A stretch of DNA of 46,607 bases from Syntrophomonadaceae bacterium. GTDB lineage: Bacteria; Bacillota; Dethiobacteria; DTU022; PWGO01. Every line of letters begins with the position of its first letter. Position 1 is the first letter of the stretch. Below the pieces are notes generated by a model that saw only the letters and a list, made by a program, of their open reading frames with translations, was not told the origin of the DNA and did no database searches. The stretch covers positions 1 through 46,607 of the forward strand of contig PUKQ01000188.1 in NCBI GenBank assembly GCA_003550565.1, given 5' to 3'. The position numbers and the translations under genes are program-made. Positions 1 through 8,190 of this stretch are shown in pieces.

Positions 1-75
1 TCGTTTGAATTATGTTAAAATATTTGTGTAATATCTCTATTGATAAATTTTCGGGGGAAAGTGCAGGCGATGTAA

Positions 76-1224
76 TTGGCCGGTGATAAATTTATCCCGT
101 TTAAAGTTAATCTTGAACTTGAAGGTGAAAAACGCTTATCGGGCAATAATCTATTTGAAATGTTAAGGGTTATAAAGCAACAAGGTTCTATTAGTCGAGC
201 AGCCTCTACGTTGGGGTTTTCTTACCGTTACGCGTGGGGCTTGATCAAAGAAGCAGAAAGCGCCCTGGGATTAAAACTGGTGGAAAAACAAGCCGGCGGC
301 GCCTCCGGTGGTGGAGCTTCTTTAACTTCAGAAGGGCTTAATTTACTCGAACACTACCAGTCTTTTAAAAACGAAGTTAATGAAGAACTAGACCGCTTCG
401 TTGATAGCGCAGTATTTTCATTAGAGCAGCAAAACTTGGGTTATGAACAGAAAAGTAGTGCCTTAAGTCATCATTTGTTACTGGCAAGTACCATGGAACC
501 GGTAGAGACCGGACTTCTGGATGTGTTGGAAGAAGCATTTTACCAGTCCAGTGGGATACTGGTTAAGCATATTGCTGTAGGGAGTGGACGTGCCCTGGAA
601 ATTGCCCGGCAGGGAAGGGTGGACATGGTTTTAACTCATGCTCCGGAATTGGAAAAACAGTTCATGGCTGAAGGGTATGGCTCTCAAATCATCCCGGTAA
701 TGTCTAATAAATTTATTTTGGTGGGGCCTGGTGAACTAATTGAGAAAATAGAACTTGAAGTGGGGGCGGTGGATATTTTCAGGGAGATAGCCTTGCGTGG
801 TTTTCCCTTTGTAAGTAGGGGAGATTTCTCCGGAACTCATTTGCAGGAACAAAAGATTTGGGAAGCCTCTGACGTAAGCACTTCAGGGGAATGGTATCTG
901 ACCTCTTCCGGAGTGGCCGGCAACCTGGGAATTTTAAGCCTTGCCAATGAAAAGCGTGCCTTTACCCTGGTAGACCGGGCCAGCTATATCTTGTCCCAAA
1001 GTAAAATTGAGTTAGAAATTGTAAAGAATACGCAAGAGGATTCAAGAGAACCTGATTTATTTAATAACGTGTTTGTCTTATCAACAGTTAACCCCGAACG
1101 TTTTGCCTCAATTAATAGCGAGGATGTTCGTAAATTTGCCCGGTGGCTGCAGGCAGAAGGAAAACAAATCATCTCCGGTTTTGGCAAAGAAAAATATGGT
1201 GAGCCTTTATTTGATCTTGTTTGA
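76..1224 (+). CDS. Tungstate-responsive regulator: ModE-like HTH fused to TupA-like binding domain
   Basis: Predicted one-component transcription factor for the adjacent tungstate transporter. Residues about 20-100 resemble the winged HTH of ModE/LysR regulators, including the stretch GSISRAASTLGFSYRYAW and the glycine-rich wing GGASGGGASLT. Residues about 130-380 align by eye along their length with the TupA protein encoded next door, for example GFPFVSRGDFSGTH against GFPFLSRGDDSGTH. There is no signal peptide, so the binding domain is cytoplasmic and probably senses intracellular tungstate or molybdate directly. The classical ModE oxyanion-binding (TOBE/Mop) domain is absent. The start is TTG; an in-frame ATG just before it is followed at once by a stop. 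Ligand and sign of regulation are inferred. Confidence 0.85.
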   Translation: MAGDKFIPFKVNLELEGEKRLSGNNLFEMLRVIKQQGSISRAASTLGFSYRYAWGLIKEAESALGLKLVEKQAGGASGGGASLTSEGLNLLEHYQSFKNEVNEELDRFVDSAVFSLEQQNLGYEQKSSALSHHLLLASTMEPVETGLLDVLEEAFYQSSGILVKHIAVGSGRALEIARQGRVDMVLTHAPELEKQFMAEGYGSQIIPVMSNKFILVGPGELIEKIELEVGAVDIFREIALRGFPFVSRGDFSGTHLQEQKIWEASDVSTSGEWYLTSSGVAGNLGILSLANEKRAFTLVDRASYILSQSKIELEIVKNTQEDSREPDLFNNVFVLSTVNPERFASINSEDVRKFARWLQAEGKQIISGFGKEKYGEPLFDLV

Positions 1225-1249
1225 TTACCCCATTTTTTTCATTTTTCTC

Positions 1250-1278
1250 TTGACAGGCTAATAAGGGTAAGATAATAT
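1250..1278 (+). promoter_or_regulatory. Promoter of the tupABC operon
   Basis: A perfect -35 TTGACA at 1250-1255 and -10 TAATAT at 1273-1278 are separated by 17 bases, a consensus sigma-A promoter. Transcription should begin near 1285, just before the ModE-type operator, leaving a leader of about 180 bases before tupA. Confidence 0.85.
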
Positions 1279-1289
1279 TTCTATAGGTT

Positions 1290-1313
1290 CGATATGAAGG
1301 TGTATGCATAACG
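1290..1313 (+). promoter_or_regulatory. ModE-type operator upstream of tupA
   Basis: The 24-base site begins with CGATAT and ends with ATAACG, so the ends read CGNTAT inward from both sides. As I recall it, the Escherichia coli modA operator has the same end sequences and the same 24-base span. It lies immediately downstream of the predicted transcription start, where a bound regulator would block transcription. The likely ligand is the ModE-like protein encoded upstream. Binding is inferred from sequence and position. Confidence 0.7.
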
Positions 1314-1464
1314 CCCAACATTAAATGTTATTTATTATTCTTTTGATTATCGGGGCGGGTTTAAAAAGGTGTGGAGATGCAAAATGTCTCGAATGTCTTG
1401 TTATATGACAATTACATAAATTATTTTCCGAGCCTGGCTATCCATAAGCAAGGAGGAAATTTGA
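1314..1464 (+). other. Long untranslated leader of tupA
   Basis: About 150 bases between operator and tupA hold a perfect 13-base palindrome (AACATT-A-AATGTT, 1317-1329), two small possible hairpins, and the ribosome binding site AGGAGG at 1451-1456. I could not fit a known riboswitch here. Confidence 0.4.
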
Positions 1465-2343
1465 TTGAAAGGATTTATCTTTAATATGACGATAATATTG
1501 ACTATTTTATTCATGGGATTGATGGGTTGCGAGACCGGACCAGTTCCGGAAGCCGAACCGGAAACAGAACTTCATCAAGAAGTAATTGAAATAACTTTGG
1601 CCACTACTACCAGCACCTATGATTCAGGATTGTTGCATGAGATATTACCGGAGTTTGAAGAAGCACATAATATTGAAGTAAATATTATTTCCGTGGGAAC
1701 CGGGCAGGCTATAGAAACCGGAAAAAGAGGGGATTGCGATATTATTTTAGTGCATGCCCGGGATTTGGAAGAGCAGTTTGTAGAAGACGGTTATGGGACG
1801 GAACGATTTGATGTGATGTATAACGACTTTGTATTAGTAGGGCCGGAAGGGGATCCCGGCAACGTATATGACAGTGCCGACATCAATGAAGCCCTGGATA
1901 ATATTGTGGATCACGCCGCAAAAGAGGGATTTCCTTTCCTGTCTCGCGGAGACGATTCCGGCACTCATACAAAAGAAATGAATTTGTGGGAAGTTGCCGG
2001 TTATGATCAAGTCACTGAAGAAGAATGGTATGATTCCATGGGGCAGGGCATGGGAGATACTCTGGTTGCCTGCAATGAAAGAGAGGGCTATGTTCTGGCA
2101 GATCGGGGCACTTTCCTTTCCATGGAAGATAAGTTACCAAACCTGGAAATTGTTTTTGAAGAGGACGATGAGTTAACCAATCCTTATGGCATCATACCCG
2201 TGAATCCTGACGAGCATACCCATGTCAAGTATGAAGAAGCTCAGCTTATAGTAGAATTCTTCACTTCTGAAGAAACACAGCAGAAAATTAGCGAGTATGG
2301 CATAGATGAATACGGAGAGCCTTTATTTTTTCCTGACGCTTAA
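1465..2343 (+). CDS. tupA: Tungstate ABC transporter, substrate-binding lipoprotein TupA
   Basis: Extracellular binding protein of the Tup-type high-affinity tungstate importer. The N-terminus is a lipoprotein signal: a hydrophobic stretch ending in the lipobox LMGC (Cys22), followed by an acidic linker. The mature protein begins with the family signature ATTTSTYDSGL, and SRGDDSGTH lies in the oxyanion-binding region. Length (292 residues) is normal. The start is TTG at 1465, chosen because AGGAGG lies 8 bases upstream; an internal ATG at codon 8 would shorten the signal peptide. The order tupA-tupB-tupC and the upstream regulator support the assignment. Tungstate rather than molybdate preference is inferred from family resemblance. 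Confidence 0.93.
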   Translation: MKGFIFNMTIILTILFMGLMGCETGPVPEAEPETELHQEVIEITLATTTSTYDSGLLHEILPEFEEAHNIEVNIISVGTGQAIETGKRGDCDIILVHARDLEEQFVEDGYGTERFDVMYNDFVLVGPEGDPGNVYDSADINEALDNIVDHAAKEGFPFLSRGDDSGTHTKEMNLWEVAGYDQVTEEEWYDSMGQGMGDTLVACNEREGYVLADRGTFLSMEDKLPNLEIVFEEDDELTNPYGIIPVNPDEHTHVKYEEAQLIVEFFTSEETQQKISEYGIDEYGEPLFFPDA

Positions 2344-2404
2344 TAATATAGGAAAAGAAATGTTATTTTAACTATTTAAATAGACGGGTATAGGAGAAAA
2401 AGTA

Positions 2405-3100
2405 ATGGGAGATGGATTAACGGAATCAATAAGACTATTATTAGAATTCGACCCGTATGTTTATAATATTATAGGGGTCTCCCTACGAGTTGCCGGGTTG
2501 GCTCTGCTTTTTAGCACCTTAATCGGCATCCCGTTGGGGGCCTTACTGGGCTTGACTAATTTTCGGGGAAAACCAATTGTTACCGCTTTATTGTATACGG
2601 GAATGGGATTTCCGCCGGTAGTTGTGGGTTTGATTGTATTTATCATGTTTTCTTCGATGGGCCCTATGGGATATTTAGGGTGGTTGTTTAATGTTGAAGC
2701 TATCGTAGCAGCCCAGACGATTATTGCATTTCCCTTAATTGCAGGTTTTACCATGGCGGCTGTCATGCAGGTAGATCGTAATCTTATGAGCCAGCTAATA
2801 GCCCTGGGTGCTACCAAGATACAGGCGGCATGGGCTGCCATCAAGGAGGCCAGGGTGGGTGTTATTGTGGCCATAATCGCGGGTTTTGGCGGAGTTATTT
2901 CTGAAGTGGGAGCGGTGATGCTGGTTGGGGGAAATATAGAGGGCAAAACCAGGGTTTTAACTACAGCTATAGTTTTGGAAACCAGGAAGGGAAACTTTGG
3001 GGTGGCCATAGCCTTTGGTATTATTCTCTTGGCCATTGCCTTTATCGCCAACCTGTCCATGATTTATTTACAGAAAAAGCACTTGTTCGAGGATAATTAA
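2405..3100 (+). CDS. tupB: Tungstate ABC transporter, permease TupB
   Basis: Integral membrane permease of the tungstate importer, 231 residues with about five to six hydrophobic segments. The cytoplasmic coupling loop is visible as ALGATKIQAAWAAIKEARVG, a variant of the EAA motif that contacts the ATPase, and is followed by GFGGVISEVGAVMLVGGNI, characteristic of TupB/ModB-like permeases. The ATG follows GGAGAAAAAGTA. It lies 61 bases after tupA and 59 before tupC, in one transcription unit. The protein should form the homodimeric pore with TupC bound on the inside. Confidence 0.93.
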   Translation: MGDGLTESIRLLLEFDPYVYNIIGVSLRVAGLALLFSTLIGIPLGALLGLTNFRGKPIVTALLYTGMGFPPVVVGLIVFIMFSSMGPMGYLGWLFNVEAIVAAQTIIAFPLIAGFTMAAVMQVDRNLMSQLIALGATKIQAAWAAIKEARVGVIVAIIAGFGGVISEVGAVMLVGGNIEGKTRVLTTAIVLETRKGNFGVAIAFGIILLAIAFIANLSMIYLQKKHLFEDN

Positions 3101-3159
3101 TTATAAGTATACCTACTATTAGAAATTAAATGGAGCAAGTAATTTAGGAAAGGTCTTAT

Positions 3160-3894
3160 ATGAGGCAAGAAATGAGTTTCCATATAGAGAATTTGCGCAA
3201 AAGCTATCCCGGATTTTCATTAAAGATTGACAAATTAAATCTTTATGAAGGGGAAATATTTTGTTTGCTGGGGCCAAGTGGCGCAGGTAAAACTACTCTG
3301 CTGCGGCTTTTAAATTTTTTGGAAGATCCCGATGAGGGACAGGTTTTTTATCGCGGCCAAGAATATACTTCCGGTAATTATCAGCCCCCGCTGGGGATGA
3401 TGAGGGAGATAACTACGGTATTTCAAAGGCCAGCCTTGTTGAAGGCAAATGTTTGGAGCAATATAGTCTATCCTTTAAAGATTCGGAATATGCAAGTTGA
3501 TCAAAGAAGTATTATGGAAATGCTAAAGGAACTGGGAATAGATAATTTGCTTAAACAAAAGAGTAAAACACTCTCAGGTGGTGAAGCCCAGCGAGTGGCA
3601 TTGGCCAGGGCGTTGGTGTTTAATCCCCGGGTACTTTTGATGGATGAACCTACAGCCAATTTGGATCCCCACAATATTAAAATAATAGAAAATATGGTAA
3701 CCAAGTACAGCCAAGAATGGAAGCCCACAGTGGTTTGGATTACCCATAATCATTTTCAAGCCAAACGAGTGGGGCACCGCATTTGCCTCATGGAAGACGG
3801 AGACATTCTTGAGGTTAATAATAAGGAAACTTTTTTTAATCAGCCGGAACACCCCAAAACCAGGGCTTTCCTTTCCGGCGAGATGTTTTACTAA
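3160..3894 (+). CDS. tupC: Tungstate ABC transporter, ATP-binding protein TupC
   Basis: Cytoplasmic ATPase that powers the importer; 244 residues. Walker A is GPSGAGKTT, the Q-loop is VFQRPALL, the ABC signature is LSGGEAQRVALARAL, Walker B is VLLMDEPTANLD, and the switch histidine lies in WITHNH. No extra C-terminal regulatory domain (such as the TOBE domain of ModC) follows, as usual for TupC. The ATG at 3160 follows AGGAAAGG; a second in-frame ATG four codons later is possible. It is the last gene of the operon and ends in a strong terminator. Confidence 0.93.
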   Translation: MRQEMSFHIENLRKSYPGFSLKIDKLNLYEGEIFCLLGPSGAGKTTLLRLLNFLEDPDEGQVFYRGQEYTSGNYQPPLGMMREITTVFQRPALLKANVWSNIVYPLKIRNMQVDQRSIMEMLKELGIDNLLKQKSKTLSGGEAQRVALARALVFNPRVLLMDEPTANLDPHNIKIIENMVTKYSQEWKPTVVWITHNHFQAKRVGHRICLMEDGDILEVNNKETFFNQPEHPKTRAFLSGEMFY

Positions 3895-3940
3895 AAAACA
3901 GGGAAGGATTCTTTTATCTCCTTCCCTGTTTTCTATTTTT
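3895..3940 (+). terminator. Rho-independent terminator of tupABC
   Basis: A perfect 14-bp stem (3895-3908 with 3919-3932, core CAGGGAAGGA / TCCTTCCCTG) with a 10-base loop is followed by CTATTTTTTT. The stem begins within bases of the tupC stop. The A-rich 5' flank means it may also end transcription of the converging gene on the other strand. Confidence 0.9.
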
Positions 3941-3997
3941 TTAAGGAGGAACCAGAGTAATCCTCCTCTTTCTGCATCTTTTCACTTGCTTCTTATT

Positions 3998-6900
3998 TTA
4001 AGAATACTGGGTTCTGTTAATTACATGCCATTTCATATCGTCGGAAAGATTGTGAAAGTATTCACAGTAACCGGCTATGCGGATAAGAAGGTCCGGGTAT
4101 TTTTCCGGGTTTTCGTATGCATCCAGCAGCATTTCCCTGTTTACTACATTAGGCTGCAGTTGCATCCCTCCACTTTTAAAAAATGTTTTCAATATGTTCA
4201 TCAGGTTTTTCTTGCCTTCTTCTCCCGGAAATAAGGAAGAATCGATAGTAAGGGTTGCCGTGGTGCCGTTTTCGGCATGTTCGGCAAAGTCGATACCGGC
4301 TATGGAATTGAGCGCCGATAAAAGGTCTGACTGTTCTTTTCCGTAGTGGGGGGTAATGCTGTTGGCAAAAGGAACGCCTTTTAACCTTCCCGAAGGCAGT
4401 GCCGGTGAATTTTTGCCGAACATATTGGCCAGGTTTAAAGCGTAATATCCGGCTGAATACCGACCGTTTCGCGGATCACTTCCCGCTGAATCCAGCGCAT
4501 TGTTATACATCTCCAGAACTTTGTTTACCCACTGGGTAGCCTTGTTGGAGTGATCGTCCCCGAATTTGGGAACTGCCCGCAAGGCTTCTCTTATTTGCTG
4601 GTTTTCTTCACCCTCGAAGTTGTCATCTATGGCCTTAATAACGTCGTTGACGGAGTAGAGATTGTTTTTGAAAACAACTTCCTCAATAGCGTGGAAGGAA
4701 TCTGCCACATCTGTAACAGCTATGGCCTGGATGCCGCTGCTGTTGATGGTGGTTCCTCCTTCGAGAATATCCTTGCCGCTTTCAATGCACCCTCTGTAAA
4801 GAGCAGAGCTCAGGGGGGTAGGAAAGTTTTCCCGGAGTGATTCTTCCATTTTATGATGATCGGCCAGAATTGATTTTGCCAAATGGTTTAAACGTTCCTG
4901 GAAGCGTTCAAGCAACTCATCCATGCTGGAAGGCGGCTGGTAATTATAAATCCCTTTTTCCATGTTGTTTTTTTCGCGGAGTTTGGTAGATCTCTGGTTG
5001 ACCAGGCGGTTAATACTGGCCCTTTCCCTGGAAACATGATGGGCGAAATTCGTGGCGAGTTTCAGTCTGGATTCCCGGCGCTCAAAATTCCACAAATCAT
5101 GGGTTTGGCCTTTGAGAGCTTGCAAAAAAGGCATGGCCAGGTTTATGTTAGAGCAGTCGGTATTGCCAAAATGATCGTCGGATGCCACCGGTTCCACACA
5201 TCCTACAATGGAATAATTTCTAGCATCCTCAATGGTAGTATGATAATGCCTGAGTAATGACTCTATGTATACTTCATCACAGAATATTTGGGGAAGGGGG
5301 CATCCGCTGAGATAAACCTCAGCAAGCCTTTCCAGGTATTTGTCGGGGCTGTTTTCATGGATACGGGCTGCCGGGTCGGCTGACCGGGGTTGTAGCTCGC
5401 AAATATCTATGAGCATGTAAGTGATATCGTTGGTGGCGTCTGCACCGTTTTTGTCCACTCCGCCGAAAGTATAAGCCTGGTCGGTGGATATAGTTTCAAA
5501 AAGCCGGAAAAGCTCCGGGAAATTGTCCCCGTTGTTGACCAAAACAAGTTCGTCCATTTTGAGAATGAATAAGCTGAGAAGCTCTTTGGCTTTTTCATAG
5601 GTGATTCTTCCTTCTTGAATGTCTTCTTTATAATACGGATATAGTATTTGATCAATCCGCCCAAAAGATATGGCATTTTCGTAAGATTCCAGGCAAAGGG
5701 CTATATGCAAAAACAGCATGCTTTGCAGGGCTTCATGAAAGGTGCGGGCGGGATAACGGGGGACATGTTCGCATATCTCGGCTAATTCTTCCAGTTCCTG
5801 GCGCCTCTGAGAATCGCTTTCTTCTGTGCTTAAAGCCCACAGATGCTCGGCATATTTTTGGCCGAACTGTTCTAGGCCTTCAAGGGCAATAATAGCGCCG
5901 TCATAAAAATTGTGAGTGTTTTCGGGCATCTCTTTTTTCTTTTCTTCTATTTCTTCAATCATGCCGGAAGTTCCCAAACTCAAGATACGGTCGAAGTTTA
6001 CAATATAGTGACCGATGGCCAGAATATTAAAATTCATGCCGATATTCCATTCCGTTGTCCGGGCTGCCAGTAAACCCAATTGGGCCAGATCCGGCCACAA
6101 TTTGCTAACCTGGCTATGGTGGATCCAGTAAGGGGCAACTTCTTTGAGGAAAGTAAAGTAGTCTTTAAGTGAGCTCTGAAATGCCACCGGCTTCCGATTG
6201 TTGGCTTTTAATACCTGCATTACGCTGCCGGCGGATATATACTCAGGCCAAGTTCTTCCGCCCACCCTGCTGGAAGTAAAGTTGCCTACGAGCAATTCCC
6301 GGGGATAAATTTTGGTTTCTTTGTTCTTTAATACATGGGCGAGGCATTCTGCCCTGTGAATTGGCCCGGGTTTGGCAAATTCTCCATCTTTATAAGGTTT
6401 TTTAAAGCCATAATTCTTGTAATACTCTGTGCGCAGCCTGGCGTCCTCGATGCAAACGGCAGGTTTGGTATTTTTGATAGTTTCGTCTATTTCTTTAACG
6501 CGTTCGGTAAATTCGGCTTTGGGTGGAGGGGAATCTATATAGGTGCTTTCTGCTTTGATACCGTACTTTTGGAAAAGCTTGATGCCTTCTTCCAAGGATG
6601 CCTGGCTTTGCTCCATGGTAATATTTAGTGGTTCATATTCCAGGCCGAGGCGTACGGCTTTATCTTCGTATAAATTATGGTATTTGAGTAATTCAATGGA
6701 ATTATAACCGATTGATTTTAGAAATTCAGAAGTGGCGCGGATATTGTTTTCCCCATCAGTATATCCAGGGATCATTACCATCCGGAATTTGACTTCAGCA
6801 TCCAAATCTAACAGCTTTCTGATGTTGTCGTGGATCAATGAAGGATCCCGTTTGGTGTATTGCATATGGAGTTCTTCATTGCCAACTACCTTTAAATCTA

Positions 6901-7318
6901 CAAGAAAGAGATCGATGTAAGGGGCGGCTTCGTTGATAACTTCCCAGGGAGCGTGAAATGAAGATTCTACAGCAACTTTTATATTTTCCTGTTTTAACGC
7001 CTTCAATAGATTGAGAAGGTTTTCAGAGTCCTGGAGAAAAGGTTCTCCACCACTAAGAGTTACTCCCCCGTTGGAGGAAAAATAATAATTTTTATCCCGC
7101 AGGACCACATCCAGCATATCTTCTATTGTATAGTTGTTTTGAGAGTTGGTTTGCTTCTTAAACGCCAGACCTTCTGGATTTTGACACCATAAACACCTTA
7201 AATTGCATCCTTGGAAGAAAATTGTGGTCCTAATTCCCGGGCCATCGTGTACACAAGTACGCTGGATATCAAAGACTTGCAAACTTTTGGCTATTGTTGT
7301 CAAATTCATCACCGTCAT
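3998..7318 (-). CDS. Glycyl radical enzyme fused to its own radical-SAM activating enzyme
   Basis: One 1106-residue frame joins two proteins that are normally separate. Residues 1 to about 265 are an activating enzyme: Cys38, Cys42 and Cys45 form the CX3CX2C cluster motif in QGCNLRCLWCQNPEG, and SGGEPFLQ is the SAM-binding GGEP motif. There is no ferredoxin-like insert. Residues about 275-1106 are a full glycyl radical enzyme: the thiyl cysteine and partner glutamate are Cys707 and Glu709 in SIVGCVEPV, and the radical glycine is Gly1083 in RIAGYCEYF near the C-terminus. GCVEP places it with the eliminase/decarboxylase branch rather than with pyruvate formate-lyase. The substrate is unknown to me. 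The ATG has only a weak ribosome binding site; a second ATG three codons in is possible. It stands alone, converging on tupC. Confidence 0.88.
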   Translation of the reverse strand: MTVMNLTTIAKSLQVFDIQRTCVHDGPGIRTTIFFQGCNLRCLWCQNPEGLAFKKQTNSQNNYTIEDMLDVVLRDKNYYFSSNGGVTLSGGEPFLQDSENLLNLLKALKQENIKVAVESSFHAPWEVINEAAPYIDLFLVDLKVVGNEELHMQYTKRDPSLIHDNIRKLLDLDAEVKFRMVMIPGYTDGENNIRATSEFLKSIGYNSIELLKYHNLYEDKAVRLGLEYEPLNITMEQSQASLEEGIKLFQKYGIKAESTYIDSPPPKAEFTERVKEIDETIKNTKPAVCIEDARLRTEYYKNYGFKKPYKDGEFAKPGPIHRAECLAHVLKNKETKIYPRELLVGNFTSSRVGGRTWPEYISAGSVMQVLKANNRKPVAFQSSLKDYFTFLKEVAPYWIHHSQVSKLWPDLAQLGLLAARTTEWNIGMNFNILAIGHYIVNFDRILSLGTSGMIEEIEEKKKEMPENTHNFYDGAIIALEGLEQFGQKYAEHLWALSTEESDSQRRQELEELAEICEHVPRYPARTFHEALQSMLFLHIALCLESYENAISFGRIDQILYPYYKEDIQEGRITYEKAKELLSLFILKMDELVLVNNGDNFPELFRLFETISTDQAYTFGGVDKNGADATNDITYMLIDICELQPRSADPAARIHENSPDKYLERLAEVYLSGCPLPQIFCDEVYIESLLRHYHTTIEDARNYSIVGCVEPVASDDHFGNTDCSNINLAMPFLQALKGQTHDLWNFERRESRLKLATNFAHHVSRERASINRLVNQRSTKLREKNNMEKGIYNYQPPSSMDELLERFQERLNHLAKSILADHHKMEESLRENFPTPLSSALYRGCIESGKDILEGGTTINSSGIQAIAVTDVADSFHAIEEVVFKNNLYSVNDVIKAIDDNFEGEENQQIREALRAVPKFGDDHSNKATQWVNKVLEMYNNALDSAGSDPRNGRYSAGYYALNLANMFGKNSPALPSGRLKGVPFANSITPHYGKEQSDLLSALNSIAGIDFAEHAENGTTATLTIDSSLFPGEEGKKNLMNILKTFFKSGGMQLQPNVVNREMLLDAYENPEKYPDLLIRIAGYCEYFHNLSDDMKWHVINRTQYS

Positions 7319-7357
7319 TTCTTAGTAGTTTTATACATTAAGTATCTTATTATATAT

Positions 7358-7387
7358 ATTATATAACACTCTTATGGTTTGCTTCAA
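7358..7387 (-). promoter_or_regulatory. Promoter of the glycyl radical enzyme gene
   Basis: On the minus strand, TTGAAG (7382-7387) and TATAAT (7358-7363) are 18 bases apart, about 40 bases before the predicted start codon. The -10 is perfect and the -35 matches four of six. Confidence 0.6.
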
Positions 7388-7563
7388 CCTGTTTAGAAAC
7401 TTTAAAACCTCCATTATTATCCAAAGTTATCTAGCATTAATGGTAAATGAGGGGAGGTAAAGTGATAAAGTATTTTTCCGCTTCCATATTGTAAACACAG
7501 GCTATACCAATTAAAATGAATGTAGCACATTTATTTAAGCTTCAGAGTGGGGGAGGGGTATTT

Positions 7564-8163
7564 ATGTGCGGGCGTTATTGGTTAAGCGACAGTTTAGAAG
7601 ATATTGCTGAAAAATACGGAGTTTCTCTCTTAGATAATCAAAGCATTACCGGCCCGGAAATATTTCCTTCCCAAGCTGCACCGGTAATTTATAAGGTTAA
7701 TACCCCACAAATCTCCCTATGGAAGTGGGGCTTTCCTAATCCCGTAAAAAGCGGAATTATAATAAATGCCCGGGCGGAAACTATAGATCAAAAAAGAATG
7801 TTTAAACGGCCATTTGCCGGGCAAAGATGTGTGATACCCGCCAACGCATTTTTTGAATGGAAAAAAGAACAAAAGGGGAAGCAAAAATACAGGATATATT
7901 TTAATCACGGCAATCTTTTTTCCATGGCGGGCATTTGGGAATCATTTACTACTGATGATGGAACTTCCCAAAACTACTTTGTTATTATTACTACCCGGGC
8001 AACCAACCGGTTGCAAGCGATACATGACCGCATGCCGGTTATTTTAACCGCAGAAGAAGAAAAAAACTGGCTGGACCACAATAATTCAAATATTGAGGTT
8101 CTTAAAAGTATTTTAGATTCACCTAAATTTGATCAAAAAATGATTACTGCCAAAGAAAATTAA
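7564..8163 (+). CDS. SRAP/HMCES-family abasic-site processing protein
   Basis: Protein of the SOS response-associated peptidase family (YedK/HMCES), which covalently captures abasic sites in single-stranded DNA. The start is set at the ATG giving Met-Cys-Gly-Arg-Tyr, since the family needs Cys2 exposed after Met removal; GGGAGGGG lies just upstream. An upstream in-frame ATG at 7516 would bury this cysteine and is rejected. Other family features are INARAETI, RCVIPANAFFEWKK (active-site Glu), AGIWE and the catalytic histidine in IHDRMPVIL. At 199 residues it is slightly short but complete. No SOS box was identified. It converges on leuA. Confidence 0.92.
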   Translation: MCGRYWLSDSLEDIAEKYGVSLLDNQSITGPEIFPSQAAPVIYKVNTPQISLWKWGFPNPVKSGIIINARAETIDQKRMFKRPFAGQRCVIPANAFFEWKKEQKGKQKYRIYFNHGNLFSMAGIWESFTTDDGTSQNYFVIITTRATNRLQAIHDRMPVILTAEEEKNWLDHNNSNIEVLKSILDSPKFDQKMITAKEN

Positions 8164-8190
8164 GGATCAAAGCAAATATCTCTTAATTGT

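Noticed and set aside
1314-1464. Molybdenum/tungsten cofactor riboswitch in the tupA leader
   Set aside because: A CCGAGCC string first suggested it, but the expected helices could not be drawn.
2461-3060. Long open frame on the minus strand opposite tupB (199 codons)
   Set aside because: It mirrors a membrane protein gene, has low-complexity composition, no ribosome binding site and no family resemblance; tupB is certain on the other strand.
3809-4234. Plus-strand frame spanning the tupC end and the start of the next gene
   Set aside because: It runs through the tupC terminator and the C-terminal coding region of the glycyl radical enzyme.
7516-7563. N-terminal extension of the SRAP protein
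   Set aside because: It would bury the catalytic Cys2; the ribosome binding site lies before the downstream ATG.
8158-8188. Hairpin between the convergent SRAP gene and leuA
   Set aside because: The seven-base AT arms with a long loop are too weak to call a terminator.
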